A stretch of 64,000 nt of DNA from Tillandsia leiboldiana (GCA_029204045.2 CM055076.1:14805902-14869901); one strand, 5' to 3'; counted from the stretch's first letter, positions 31,406-44,747 are shown. Translations and numbers: made by a program. Notes: generated by a model from the sequence alone, not told the origin.

Positions 31406-32285
31406 AAAGTTTCATCCTCGAAACTAGCTCAATTCCACCAGGTGTCACAAACACCAAGGGTAAGTACTCAACATCATCATCTCCAGCTCCTAAGTCACCA
31501 CTCACTCCCCGTGATTACTCCTCAACAACAACAACAGCAACATCCAGTACGGCATAGCCCGATTGCGCAATTCCCTCATCTCACGAGCCAGAATTCGCAA
31601 CGGGCATCCCTCGTACTCCAAACACTCATAGATCTCAAAGGGGCGAGTAAATCATGGGCGAGGAATCCAAAAATACATCACTCCTGAGCTGAGACGTGAA
31701 ATACCAAAAGAGGCTCCAATAAAAGGCTGGGGGAAATGGAAATAACCACTAGTGCAACATGCACCAAACCACATCCTGTGTCAACTCAACCAAGGCCACC
31801 CGAAGCATACCCACACATTCATCCAATAAGGAAAAGAATCCAATAAGCTGGGGTCTTCACTTGGTCACTTCCCGATCCAAACCACCCGAGCGGACTACTC
31901 AACCGCAGGCTACCCTCGGCATCCTCAAGAGACACAATCTCATGCCACAGTTGGTCACTCAACATGCTATCAAAACCCCCAATGGACCCACGAGTCGAAG
32001 TCGATCTCTCAACTAGTAAAGAACACCCTGACGGTGGCCAAACTGTCAGTGAACGGGACTGAGAGCTGGCTCGAAAGGCGATCATAATACTGATGCCCAA
32101 ACTCACGGTAGAAAGTCCGATCCATCGACGACGATCTGAGTAAATCCCACTCATGATACTAAAAGTTGTAGTCTCCACTGGTGCCGTAAGGTAGAAACTG
32201 TAAACTGAAGCTAAACTCTTATTCTATCATATAGCATAGAACAGGAATGCTAAGTAGCCAGAACTGATAGCCAAACAGGCATGGC

Positions 32286-32769
32286 CTACGCCCAGGTATA
32301 ACAATCAAAGTGGGAAATAATAGGCGTACAGAAAGGGTCATCTGTGGGATCCAAGCTGCCTACAAAACAGCGGTTCGTCCTACCACAATACTCATAGGGT
32401 TGGACTGATGAAGCGCGGACCGAAGGTAAACCCATGGTAATTCCACAGCCACTAAGGGAGGTCTCACTATAGCACGCAAATCCATCTCCCAACACTGGAA
32501 GTACTAGCATTGGCGCTGGTATCAGTCTCATTATCCAGCAGCCATGCTCTCCTGGCACTGCCAAGCCCAAGAAGCTCCTCGCCTCAAGTATAAATGTTGG
32601 TCTCAGCCAATGTCGAATAACATCCATTTGGTCGGGTTCCACCGCCGCTCCAACGGCTAAAATAAGGTGACCCAAGAAAGTATGCTTCTGAAGCTACAAC
32701 TTGTATCTCAATCACTTGGCATACAGCTTCATCCACACAGGCATGGTAGCACATCCACAAGTGCTCCAC
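32286..32769 (-). pseudogene. Decayed Gypsy RT/connection fragments
   Basis: Broken frames include MDVIRHWLRPTF...EARSFLGLA, which corresponds to the DSVTDWPQPTTVTEIRSFLGLAGYY block after the RT in Gypsy-G, and EHLWMCYHACVDEAVCQVIE, as in LARD-1. It is non-functional. Confidence 0.65.
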
Positions 32770-33125
32770 GTACTACAAGTCGCTCTGGGAGTAAATCAAA
32801 ATATCCCTGGAGGATCTTGCTACCAATCCAATCAAGTACAGCTGGAGCACAATTCCTCAAATCATAAGAGTGGCAGGGCATTAATCAATCCACTTGTCCT
32901 CACTGTGAGCTCATGATGCCCTACCGTGTCCTGAACGCCATCTAGGCAAGGTCCTCGGCTGTCTGATTCCAAGTAGGTACTCGCATCATACAATAACTGC
33001 CTGAATATAGCTCCATCAAAAGGTCCTAAATACCACCTGGACCTGTCTACACTCGAACCATAAAAGGACCCTCACAGTCGTGTATCAACGACGTGGCATC
33101 ACTACCGTATATCAACGGCGTGGCA

Positions 33126-33359
33126 CTAGGTCAAACAGACCCCTCGATCCATCAGATCCTGCAACTGCGCCATCAACTCTCTCAGCTCTACCGGCAATCT
33201 CCAATGAGGTGCTGTCAAGGGTGGCGCGGTTCCCCGAACCATGTCAAACGCAAACTCTATCTCCCTAACCGGCGGCATCATCAACAGCTCAGGTGAAATC
33301 ACACCCGGGATCTCGTGGGCAACAGAGATATCCTTGAGTCCCGGTACCGCCGTAAGCAC
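33126..33359 (-). pseudogene. Decayed Gypsy pol fragment (before RT)
   Basis: The frame reads EIPGVISPELLMMPPVREIEF..DMVRGTAPP...VELRELMAQLQDL, the counterpart of 16913-17131 in LARD-1. The retained frame in both copies probably reflects common descent. Confidence 0.65.
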
Positions 33360-34930
33360 CTCTCACACTGTCGCTAAAGCCTGTGTGCTCTAACAGTCTT
33401 AACAACCAAACCTCCTCTCGTCTGCCTCGCAGAAAATCGACGTCCTCTCTCTCGTCAGCCAAAACATCCTGTGGCGTTGTGCCAATCACTCTCAAGCACA
33501 TGGTCAAGATACCGAACTGCCACAATTACCAATAAGTCTGCCGGTAACTCACAGTCTCAGCTGCACTAGACATGATCCAAAAGCCTCCTCCACATGCACA
33601 ACACTAACAGGAACCTATACCTCTAGTGCACGTGGTAACAAATCTGCCTCTAGTCCACGCAGGAATGCAACATGCTCTAACTCCGACTGCTGTGATGAAA
33701 TCACAACTGCGACAACTCGATCCACTACCGTGGCGCCCTCCAACCGGGCGACACAGATTCATCCACTCGATGCAAGTGGTCGTCGCTTAATCTGCAAGGA
33801 AAATCTAGACCAAACACAAAGGGAGCACGACCTCTATCTCTGCTCACACTGAGGCGACGAATAAGGTCCTCCGCAGATAACAAATCCACGCTACCGCTGC
33901 GCCACTCTGATATAGATGCTGATGCTACCATCGGGGTCCACCCGATCTCTGGCATCTCGGGAACTCGTTATCCTGGAAAAAGAAATCAGAAATGCCTCTG
34001 TCGGTCGATCTGTCCTCCATCACCCGGCGCCAAGCGCCAATATCCAAAACTCGCCCCTGGCGGCAGATCCCTATCCAAAGGAACTGCAGCGCCACGCTCC
34101 ATACACAATGCCTACTCCAACGAGGCGTCAAAACCTATAACGGAGGGACTGAATAAACTGAAAGGTATCCTGGCGCAATCCACTCCCAGCCACACATATC
34201 CTATGCGCCTCGTCCCTCGAAATCTGGAGCGCGCAGTTCAACAACTGCAAAAACTCTCTAGCACAGGGAGGCTCTCAAGTAGTCACTCCATTACCCACCA
34301 ACCACGACTCTGCCTCCAAAGGCTCCAAACTCAATCTTACGAGTCGGGGTGGTTCATCTGCCGAATCTGGCTCAATAGATCGATCATGTCCCAAAGCACC
34401 TCTGCTGTCAACTATCCACCCTACCTCGGTGCCTCGACACTAAACATTGGCACGGAGGGGGCTACTGAGTGCTCCGACAACTGTGTCGCTAAAACCAGCT
34501 GCTCGCTCACTCTGCCGCCGGTAGGCCTCAGACGATCCTGTCATTTGGGTCCGGAACTCTCTGACCTCAATCCGGGTATCCGGCCCAGAACCAACCGCTC
34601 AAGCTCAACTTCCATGACAGGATGCACACGGCTCAAAACCCAGCGTCGGGGAGACACCGCTCGCCACGACGAAACCACAAAACAGCACACAACAACGCTC
34701 GACCCAATCCAGCGAAAGTCTAAAGTATGTCACCCGTTCCACAGCATTATGTTGTCTGCAGCCAACATAATCACTTAGGAGAATAAACATGCCAATCACT
34801 CTTCCCGTCCCTTGGGAGAGGTATAAAACTCAATCAGGACTCTCGCTATAAATCACGACTCTCACGAAGTCATCCAAGGGTCAAACCATAAGCCTAGGGT
34901 TTCTAAGTCCACCATGACCTACAACCTAGG

Positions 34931-34942
34931 CTCTGATACCAA
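34931..34942 (-). other. LARD-2 primer-binding site (tRNA-iMet)
   Basis: The minus strand reads TGGTATCAGAGC, eight bases from the 5' LTR end. Confidence 0.88.
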
Positions 34943-34950
34943 ACTAATCT

Positions 34951-37900
34951 GTCACGCCCCGGGGTCGAAACTGCGGCCCGGGCTCGCCAACAGATCCGCC
35001 ACCTATGCCAAACCCCGCATAGGCGAAGCGTCCTACCTGTAAGAGAAGTACTACAGCTAAACAGATATCAGAGCTATAAGATAAAATTGCTGTAAAAATA
35101 AAATCAACCACTGTACAACTGGAAAATGATACAACAATGTCCACCTCCCAAAAATGATAATCATACAATATCTTCAGATACAAAACTCATAGCTCAACAA
35201 GGAGGTATCTCCAATAAATACATCAGTGTACAAGCTCTCAATACATATCATATCCTCACTACATCAGTCTCTCAAAATAGGAAAATAAAATAGCCAATCT
35301 ACTGCAGGTCTCCTCTGAAGGGGTACCGCTACTCTCCAACGACGGGTAGGGATCTAGCTCGCGACTCCCTCGCCTCGATCAACAACCGCAGAATCAGCAA
35401 CACCCGCTAAGACTCTGCAAAATAAAGAAGAGAAAGGAAAAATGAGGGGGAAAACCCCCAATGGGTGTGAGAACTACACCAAAAAGGGAGTTCTCAGTGG
35501 GTACCATCGCAGGCCCGACGATTAGCCCACCAAGACCACTAGAGGCAATAAATAACCATGCAGTAAAAACTAAACTAGAAAGGCTGGAGATACTCTACAA
35601 CTACCTTGCCTCCATCTAAATGCTCAAGAGGGGAGAATCAAAGAATGGTATGCAACCACTAGCACATGAAGTGCACAATCGACCCAATCGAGCTGACTGC
35701 CACATCTGGTCCAGTCAACTTGCGCCCACCTACAACCACCTCCCGCTGACAGGCAGGAATCATGTAGGGCGTCCAAACGGACTAACTTGCTATCGAGTAG
35801 TGGCTCATGCAGGCTATAGTCAAAATCCACGCTCTCTCTCTCAGAACGGATAGTCTCAAGATCACCAACCTCTCGCACAACGGTCGACTAACTCACAACG
35901 ACCTCGGCACCACCGTCAAACCAAACAGCTCCCAACAACACTAGCACTGGTCTAAACATAGCTACTAGACTCCACTCAGTCCCCCAGGCACGAGTGCAAC
36001 AATAAAAGTATCTTACCGAACAAACCCAATCGAATGAACCGGTATAAAACCCGGTTTTGCCTGCTCTGTCATCAATCTCACGAACTCAGTATCTCCACTG
36101 TCCAAATGACCGGAACCCAACACGGTCTGACCGGAACCCAACACGGTCTAAAGCCTACTCCGGAGTGGCACTCGAGGGGAGCGACCCACACGAGTAAAGT
36201 ATCTCTGTCATCAGTATCACAAGTATCTCTATATAGCACGACTAGATCATGACTATGATCAAAGTAGGAAAGCCCAACCACTAAAGAAGACCCTGGTCCT
36301 CAATCAGATGCAAAAATACTCAAATAGTGGGCCACTAGAGAAATCCGATACCCAATCTGATGCATAAATAAATATCCGGTAAACCGCCCAAAGTCTGCGG
36401 TCACCGCAAAACCCTGCCAACCGCAATCCAGCACAACCCGTCCCTGGCACCAATGTCCCGGCTACACTACCCCAGACCCCTGCTCGCACTCGCGCAACAC
36501 AGACCGCCTGACTAATAAAGAAGGAGAAAAGGATAACATGGTTTCTCCTAAGTCAAGTTCCAATATGTAGTGCAGCAGTAAAAGATGGCCTAACTACATG
36601 TCCATACAAGCATGCTTTTGTCCTCAGAAACGATAAAAGAGGGTGAAACATATAATAGCAAAGCATGCTAAAATGTTCCTACTATGCTGTACCAATCTCA
36701 CACAAGTAGGCTAATGAATAAACATGTACAATAACCACATGATCTAGGCCATTCTTCAAGCTTTTCCTCTCGATGCTAAATATGGGTTGTACATTAAACA
36801 TGCATGCTATCAGTCATGGAGGGGTGACATTCCCACAAGTGCACTTACATTCACCGTAACATAATCATCCATGAAGATCTTATCATTGCCTTATACAGTT
36901 ACTAATATTAAGCTTACCCACCTGAAGTGCTCAATCCAAGGCAAACCTGGGGTCGGTGAAGAGCGTGGCCACTTGCTAACCTTATCTTCTGAACCCGTAT
37001 CCACGGTACATGTCGCACCAACCTCGGCTCCTAGCAGTGTTCCAAAAACATTCGTGAACCTTCCTGGGTACAACAAAAGGTCCAAAGTTACACTTTTATT
37101 CCAAAATATCCAAGCGCATACAAATCTGTTGGAACAGTCCTAAAGATGCAGATTTTTCACCTGCGGCAAGAACTCAGAAAATTCCAACATAAATACTGTC
37201 GCGATCATCGCGTCGAGACCTTCGGAACGGGTACCTGCACGTCCAATTCCGAGCCCCGTAGGCCGAGTTACAATTTCCACAACACAGGGTGCGCAAAACC
37301 TCGCAGCAACACAACTGTAATACTCTGCACAGTAAAGGGGGAAGAAGTATACCTTCGGGTAAGCCTCAGAAAATTCCACAAAAAATATGACGGTAATCCT
37401 TGCGACGCGTAGATGCAAAAAGTGTACAGGCACGTCTCCATCCGATGCCCGAGCGCGGAGATAAAAATCCGGCAAGGTGTCGCTGTCCAGAAATTCCATC
37501 AGCGGCAAAGAGGGTTAAAAACGTACCCGGAACCCCAAACATTGCTCAAAATTGAGAAATTAGACGATACAAGAATCATAGATCTACCTCTCGTGAATCC
37601 AACGCCATGAGAATCGTCCAAAAACACTGTCGGGGTAGCTCTGTGGACCTCTCAGACCAAAATGCAACGATAACGGGCCTTCGATGAAGGAACGTCGCTC
37701 TGCGCTACGATGCCGAAGTCGTCGACATCGTCGCCACCAAAAAATCCGGGCCTTCTCCACGAGATGTACTGCGAGGAGATAAAAAACTTTGGTGAAGGGT
37801 GCACCGGCCGAAGAGCTCGGGAAAAAGCTCTACTCGGTGAGCAAAAGGGCCTATTTATAGGCTCAACCCGAAAAATCCGAAATTGGGCTTTTGGGCCGTT

Positions 37901-38843
37901 TTTCCGGGCGCCCGCACGAACCGGGCGACTACAGTGTTGGGCCCGGCCCAACACTGTTCACGCCCGGAATGCCCAGGGCCCGCCACGTCTCACCCGAACA
38001 GCGGACAGCCGTGCAGGGCCATTCGCTGCTCGACACGTGGCGCGCGGAGGCGTCGACACGTCGACCGCTCTCTGTCAACCGACCGCGCCCACGTGCGCGC
38101 CTGCGTCGCCGCCTGCCACCCTGCACGGACGCGCCCCGAGGAGGCCCGCACCCGCTCCGTGGACCGCGCGCATGTGGACCCGCCAACCAGTGGCCGCCAC
38201 GTGTCCACCCTCCGGTCCACCGTACACCCGCTCATTTTCCCCCGTGGACCGCGCCCACAACACCAACAAGTCACAAGCTGCCACGTGTCCTACCTCCGGT
38301 GCACGCCGGCCCGTGGACCGCGCGCCTACCCGAGCGTCCGCGCGCCTGCCCGCGCGCCTGCCCGCGCCCGCGCGCCTGCCCGCGGTCGCTCCGCCGCCTG
38401 CCCGAGCCCGCGCCGCCGCGCTCCGCCGCTGCCTGCCGCCGCCGACGCTGCCCCCGGCCGTCGGAACAGTAATAGCTGCCTCGAAATCCGTGCCAGGTCA
38501 TCCGGGCTCCGAAAAATGCAAGTAGTCCATTTTCAACGTTTTTGCGCGCTGAATCCGAATCCGCTGTCCGTTCTGCTAAATTCCAACTCTAAAAATTGCT
38601 GAAGGCATCCGGAAAGGTGTTCTTTTGTCCAAACTTCGCGCTGAGCCCAATTTTAATATCCATTGCGCGCGAAACCACTTCTAAACATTCGACGGGGTCA
38701 TCTGACTACTCTCGTGATCCATTAAACACACTGAGTCCATCACTAGTGTCCAATTGGTGCACAAACGCCACCGACACGCCACATAGGCCTCGAGGAGCTG
38801 CTGGTCAACCAGTAATCTCATGGTGGGGATCCGGCTCCTCATA
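34951..38843 (-). repeat. LARD-2 5' LTR
   Basis: 3893 bp. On the minus strand it carries the active promoter position: TATA box ctataaatag (37851-37860), palindrome at 37931-37957, then G-boxes (for example gacacgtggc at about 38033). Similar to 27434-31389 throughout, with scattered substitutions and indels. Confidence 0.88.
37851..37957 (-). promoter_or_regulatory. LARD-2 5' LTR core promoter
   Basis: TATA box ctataaatag (37851-37860) and, 70 bp upstream on the minus strand, the palindrome acagtgttgggcc/ggcccaacactgt (37931-37957), with perfect arms. Confidence 0.65.
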
Positions 38844-38848
38844 TAAGG

Positions 38849-39161
38849 GGGTTCATGTCACGCCCGGAGACTGCCAATTTGGACAGTTCGGGCATGCCAA
38901 CAGACCCACCAATCGGGCAAGACCTCTCTACACTCGAAAGGAACGATAACATCCAAAAACAACACATCTAGTGTATGCAGAAGCTCGATATCAGAGTACT
39001 AAAACCACTACAAATTGAAAACTTTCATTCATTAAACAACCAGTTTAAACTATAAATGGAAACATACATGAGTGAACCATAATAGAAAATTTATTACATT
39101 TTCATCTCTCAACTTGAAACTATACCATATTACAAATTTACTGTAATATCACAGTGTTTCA
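38849..39161 (-). repeat. LTR fragment of another Gypsy-type element
   Basis: tgtcacgcccgg at 38856 looks like the complement of a Gypsy LTR end (cgggcgtgaca). About 300 bp of AT-rich sequence follows and is cut off where the next LTR starts. No primer site adjoins it. Low certainty. Confidence 0.35.
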
Positions 39162-39884
39162 TGTAACGTTTTACCCTCCTGCTAATAAAGTTAAGTTATG
39201 AGAAATTGAATTAATGGGTATACTTAAGTCGAAAATCCTGAGGTGCGGATATTTTTCTGTGATGGAGATCGAAAAACGGTGAACGGCGGTGTGACCGGAT
39301 CCGGATTCCGGCCTACGGATCCCCCAGAACGGGGTTGCTAGGATCGCGGCAACCGGGATGTGCATCAAAATCCGTGCTAGTGATCGTGCACACTTTTCGA
39401 GGAGATAAGGAATTATCTTTAAGGAATTATCTTTAAGGAATTATCGCTAAGGATTTATGTCCAAGGATTAATTAAATAATTAATTAGAGATTGAAATCCC
39501 GGATGTGGATTTCGATGGTACGTACCAAGAAACAGATTTTGCTTCTCCCGAAAAAGAAAAGAAACCCTAGCCGGAAAGAAAAGAAAGAAAGAAAGAGGAA
39601 GAAAGAAAAGGTGAAACCCTAACCGAAAGAAAAAGAGAAGAAAGAAGGAGAAAGCAGAGGGACCCGATCATCCCCGACGAACGTGCCGGAGCCGGGAGCG
39701 TGAACGGATCGCCTTCTCCGACGAATCGCGGTAAGCGATGTTTCTTTTTGGTTTTCGTTTCAGAGTTTTCGTTGTCGTCTTTTTGGGTTGTCGTTTTTGT
39801 TACCCTTACCGCCGCCGCCGCCGCGTAGACCTAGGGCACCGCCGCCGCAGCAAAGCCGAGGGCACCGCCGCCGGATCACGGGCG

Positions 39885-40440
39885 GCGCCGCACGGGGCTA
39901 GCGCCCGCGCGGCCGCGGCATGCGCCGCGCGAGGCTGGCGCCCGCGCTGCTGCGGCACGCGCCGCGCGGGGCTGGCGCCCGCGCGGCCACAGAACGCGCC
40001 GCGCGGGGCTGGGGCCCGCGCAGCCGCGGCATGCACCGCGCGGCGCTAGCGCCCGCGTAGCTGCAGTTTGTGCCGTGCAGGGCTGGCGCCCGTGCGGCCG
40101 CGGCACGTGCCGCGCGGGGCTGCGGCCAGCGCGGCTGCGGCATGCACCGCGCGGGGCTAGCGACTGCGCGGCCGCAGTTTGTGCCGCGCAGTGCTGGGGC
40201 CCGCGCGGCCGCGGCATGCACCGCGCGGGGCTAGCGCCCGCGCGGCCGCGGTTTGTATCGCGCAGGGCAGGTGCCCGCGCGGCCGCGGCACGCGCCGCGC
40301 GGGAAAGGGGCCCGCGCGGCCGCGGCATGCTCCGCGCGGGGCTAGTGCCCGCGCGGCCGCGGCATGCCGCGCGGGGCTGGTGCCCGCGCGGCTGCAGCAT
40401 GCGCCACGTGGGGCCGGTGCGTGCGCGGCCACATGGCACG
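39885..40440 (+). repeat. 37-bp GC-rich tandem array in Gypsy-F LTR
   Basis: About 15 units of the type gccgcgcggggctggcgccc followed by gcgcggccgcggcatgc. It is dense in CpG and NotI-like gcggccgc. Long frames here (alanine/arginine-rich) come from the repeat and are not genes. Confidence 0.85.
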
Positions 40441-40740
40441 CAACGACGCGGGGGTGGCCTCGTCGCCGCCGCCGGTGTTGAGTTGTTAGTAGTGTTTTTG
40501 GGTGTTTGGTCTCAGTTTATCTACCGTTTATGTTTCTGATTTGACCGTGGTTCTTTTGGGGACTATTTTTAGGTCCGAGTGCCGATTGTGAGCGTGGTTC
40601 GGTCTCAGGTGTTCCGATTTGCACATTCGAGGTGGGTACCTTTGGTTATTTACGGTGTGATGTCGTTCCCATGTATTGTGCATGATAAAGTAGATGTTTT
40701 GGTAAACTGTCTAACCCCATTGCATGTAAATCCCGTTTAC

Positions 40741-40860
40741 TGTTCTAACTGAGGCGGCTGAGGTTGCAGTATCATTTTACTATTCTAACTGAGGCGGCTG
40801 AGGTCGCAGTATCATTCTATTATTCTAACTGAGGCGGCTGAGGTCACAGTATCATTTGTA
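40741..40860 (+). repeat. 40-bp repeat, three units
   Basis: Units start ttctaactgaggcggctgag at 40743, 40783 and 40823, each ending cagtatcatt plus a short variable tail. Confidence 0.9.
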
Positions 40861-41851
40861 TGCTCATATTGCTTACACGCACACCGGCGGTTTGGCCACC
40901 GCACAGGGTGTATTTTTCCGGAAAGATGGTAAGGATTACCCGTGTACCCCACGACTAGCGATGATGGGGACCCCTCAAGGAGAGGCGGCTGCTACTTGGG
41001 CAGTCGAGGGGATTGGTGGCACCAAGAAAATGAGTACGGTATTTGGGGTTGGGGCCCAACTTGTGTTAAATCTGGGGTAGGTGCCCAGTGTGGTATGTGA
41101 CAGGGATTTAGCGGTACATGAGGGGGAAGTAAATGCTCCGGTGTATCGGTTTGTCTTTCAGTTATTGCATTTACTGTTTATATCTACTTTATCAGTCACT
41201 GACTACCCACGCTGTAACAAGTTCGAGCAGGGGTGGGAACCGGGACGACGGTGAGGCATCGATTAGAGGACCCTAGCCATGGTGGCTTATAAACTTTATG
41301 GTTATTTCTTTAATGTTTGGTTAGTTTAACTGTGAGTTACTTATGTGTGGTTTCTTGTGGATGTTGGATTGAGGAATATCTACTTATATCGGTGAATCTT
41401 GAGATGTATGGATGCGGCTGGTTTTCAAATACAAACATGGTTTCAAAAGCATTTTCAAACCAAGTGTCGTGTGGGCACTGATTTCTAAACCTGTGGATTT
41501 ATCCTTTCAAGCAAGGTAACCGCTTAAAAGAGTTTGCGAAAATGTTTTGTAAAACTGGGTGTCGAGTGGACACCGACTTCCAAACCTAATGGTTTATACT
41601 GTAGTTTCAATATGATAAATGTGACTAGATGGTTAAGTGTAATCTCTCCTCGTTGTCGTTCATTGTTTGCATGGTTAAAGTGTTTGTCGTGCTCGGAACG
41701 CCGTGCATGTACAAAGGAGGCTCCGCCCGTTTGGGGAGTGAATTTGTATATGTGGCGGGTCTGGTGCGCACCGGAGGCGAAGTTCATTTAAGAAAAAAAA
41801 AATGGATACGTTTTCCGCTCTTTTAGAACCTCCGGGGCGTGACAGATTATA

Positions 41852-41862
41852 TGGTATCAGAG
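41852..41862 (+). other. Gypsy-F primer-binding site
   Basis: TGGTATCAGAG, complementary to initiator tRNA-Met. Confidence 0.88.
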
Positions 41863-42069
41863 AAAAACGACTTTAACCACTGCGGTCAGTGACCAACATC
41901 CACAGAGTGTAATACCACAAGTAACTAACCAAATCGATAACCAAGGTGTAGGTGTGTGATGTACGAGCGTGAGCGCGGGGAAAAAGGGATAGAGTCCCAG
42001 AGTTCGTAGGTCAAGGTGTCAGACCAATTGAACTAGGATTAATGATGTTTTCTTTGCTCACAGTAGAGA

Positions 42070-42286
42070 ATGGCTCGTACGAGATCATCGACCGATAATG
42101 CCGAAGTAGGCAACACGGCTCCAGCAGCCGCGGAGAATGAGCTGATCCGCCAACAGCTACGTGAGATGGCTGGATAGCTGTCGACCCTCGCGGAGAACGT
42201 GCGTCAATTGACGCAGCAGCAGCAGGCCACGCCTGTGGAGAGCGCCCGAGTTCCGCCGCTCGAACCAACCGCACCTACGGCGGGAC
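42070..42286 (+). pseudogene. Gypsy-F gag, fragment 1 (N-terminus)
   Basis: Starts MARTRSSTDNAEV, like the Gypsy-G gag start MARTRSSTENADV. Codon 36 is TAG (42175-42177), where Gypsy-G has CAG (MAGQVATL), a C-to-T change. A glutamine run follows. The frame is then cut by Gypsy-G at the GGGAC duplication (42282-42286) and resumes at 58741. Confidence 0.85.
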
Positions 42287-44747
42287 TGTCACGCCCCCGG
42301 GGGTTTTTGAGTCTATCAAAGCGGAAAATTGCGTGTATTATTTTTTTTTTCTTAACAAAGTAACTTAAACCTCATCCCCGGTGCGTGCCAGACCGCCACA
42401 TACACAAATTCTCTCTGCCCACGGACAGGGTCTCCTTTGTATATGCACGGCGTCTCATTTACAACATGCGTTTCGTTTACAACATCATATATCAACCATC
42501 AACCATACAATAGACATACCTCGTCAAACAGAGTACAGTAATTTAACTAATGTTTTAAAAGACCGGTGTCCACTCGACACCTTGTTATTTTTTTTCAAGC
42601 GAGTTATTAAAGCGGCATCAACGTTTAGAAAGGATAAAACCAGCGGTTGCGAAACCCGTGCCCACACGGCACTTCGTTTTGAGGAAACATTTTCGAAATC
42701 ATTTGGTTTACCATGAAAACGTGTCGCGTATGAAAACATCACTAAAAGCATCAAAAGTATAAAAGTACACCTCATCCACAGCGCTAACTAATACATGTCC
42801 ACGACTAATATGATCCACGACTAATATGATCCACAACTAATATGATCCACAAGCAAATTAACTATTTAAAGTCTAAGGAAAACGAGATAAAAACCAAGTA
42901 TCCTGACTACGGTCCTCGCGACGCTGTCTCACCGCCATCCCGGCTAACGCACCTAGTAATACCTGTCACGGAGTGGGTAAAGTCAGTGGCAAACAAAGTA
43001 GATGTCTAAATATCAATAAGGAATAAGGAGCAAACCGATTACACCGGAACCTTTCGCTAAAACCCTGTACATAATTAAGCTGGGCACCAACCCCAGATTT
43101 ATCAATTAAGTTGGGCACCAACCCCAGAGTACCTGTCGGAGAGACTAAAGTCTCCCCTCGTGCGCAAACACCTTTTTGATGCTTTTAACCTCTTCACGGT
43201 GCTGGTGTGCTATTTTCAGCGGGAGCGAAGAGGTCCTCACGGCTCCCACCCCTTTGTGAGGTACACGGGTCAAAAAGACCACTTCTCCGGAAAAGTACAC
43301 CCATGCGGAGGCCAATCCGCCTGTGTACGTGCAGCATCCGAAAACGGATTTGCCGAGATCGGCGTGTAGTGAGCACCGCGACCGTAGCCGCTTCAATTGT
43401 TAGATAAAGTACAATTATGCGAAAGGTTAAACTGTCCATCTACTTTGTTAGACAAATTAAGAGCATTTTAATGATGATAGATGCACTTATTGCACTTGTT
43501 GCACTTATAGCAACCGTACCCACCTAGTTGAAGAGAAATCGGAACACCTGAATCCTTCGCGCACCCCCGCTGCGCACCTGGACCTAAAGAAAATCCGCAA
43601 GGATAACTATAGTCAAAAACGTGTACTAACATCCCAAAACAAAAGACCCAATTTACTCTTTTCGACGGAAAAGTCCAACACCGTCCGGGTTGACGAAAAC
43701 CGGAATCCCGCGCCGCCGTCGCTGTCCGCCGGAGCCCCGCGCGGTTCGGAACCGCGCGGCGTGTCTCCGCGGGCGGCGCCCACGCGGCGTGACGCCTCGC
43801 GCGAGTGCTGCCCGTGCGGCGGCCGCGCGGCGCCCGCGCGGTTGCGTCCCCGCACGGTGCCCGCGCGCGGGGTTGCCCGCGCGGCGCCCGCGTGGGTGCC
43901 CCGCGCGGCGCCCGCGCGGTTGCGGGTCCGCGCGGATACGACCCGCGCGGTGCCCGCGCGGTCCCATCGCCGCTTGCGGCGACGATCGGCCGTCCGCGAT
44001 TCTCCTCCGCGCGATGCCCTAGCGGCACCGCGCGCCTCCGCCGTCCGTTCCGTGCCCTAGCATGACGACGATGACGGCGACGGTGACGGATACGACGGAG
44101 AAACCCAAGAACTCAAACAAAAAGGACGACAGAAAAATCCCAAATAATTTATAACAATTATTTTACTAACCGAAGATCGACGGGAAGGTTGTCCGGTCGC
44201 GTTCTTGCCTTCGGTTCGATGTCTGGGAGGATCGGGCTCCTTCTCTTTCTCCTTTCCCTTTCTTCCGGCTAGGGTTCCGTCTTTTCCTTTTTCTCTTTCT
44301 TTCTCTCCTCACCGGTTAGGATTTTATTTTTCTTTTCTTTTCTTTCCGATAATCGGGATCCCATATATAGCTCGTATTATATCTTTAATTAATTTCCTCT
44401 TTAATTCGTACGTAAGAAAATTCTATTTTCCATCATCGGATAATTAATTAATTAATTAATTATCCCCTACGAGATAACCCACTTTATCTCCAACGGGTGC
44501 AAGATATTTCGCACGGATTCCGATGCATGACTAATCACCGCATCACTAAGAATTCCATTCCGGGAGATCCCGACATCGGATTTCAGATCCGATCGCACCG
44601 TCGGCCATCATTTTCCGCGCTCTATCGCAGAAAAATACCAGCACCACACACCGGCCAACTTTTAACAATTAAATAATTTTATTCCACTTAAGGGCTTAAA
44701 TAGTTTAGATGTGAGTCAAAAATACCCCTAAGGGCCGGATCACTACA
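42287..44747 (-). repeat. Gypsy-G 3' LTR
   Basis: 2461 bp. TATA-like catatatag at 44361-44370 (complement). It includes a GC-rich repeated stretch (43690-44000) about 110 bp shorter than in the LTR at 56165, a 32-bp direct duplication (aattaagctgggcaccaacc, about 43070-43130) and an ATTA run near 44445. Confidence 0.88.

Larger units (their letters stand above)
31406..34930 (-). other. LARD-2 internal region, non-coding
   Basis: The same sequence family as 15248-18254 reversed, here about 0.5 kb longer. No intact ORF. Decayed pol stretches are listed separately. Confidence 0.8.
27434..38843 (-). mobile_element. LARD-2: non-autonomous LTR retrotransposon, opposite orientation to LARD-1
   Basis: 11,410 bp. 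LTRs (27434-31389 and 34951-38843) begin TGTCACGCCCC on plus. The left one ends CCTCACA, the right one CCTCATA. Flanking 5-mers TAAAG (27429-27433) and TAAGG (38844-38848) fit a target duplication with one change. The internal region (31390-34950) matches that of LARD-1 reversed. No intact protein gene is present. Confidence 0.88.
39162..41844 (+). repeat. Gypsy-F 5' LTR
   Basis: The right end is firm: ggggcgtgaca ends at 41844, then seven bases and a tRNA-iMet primer site. The left end is my best guess (tgtaacgtttt at 39162; tgtttc at 39155 is an alternative). Length is about 2.68 kb. It contains an AAAG-rich leader (39550-39660), a GC-rich 37-bp array and a 40-bp triple repeat. The layout resembles the Gypsy-G LTR, so these are related chromovirus families. 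Confidence 0.75.

Noticed and set aside
38856..39161. The missing 5' LTR of the old element whose LTR ends at 22832
   Set aside because: The sequence differs from that LTR and no primer-binding site precedes it.
39806..40539. Long alanine-rich ORFs
   Set aside because: Products of the 37-bp GC-rich array inside an LTR.
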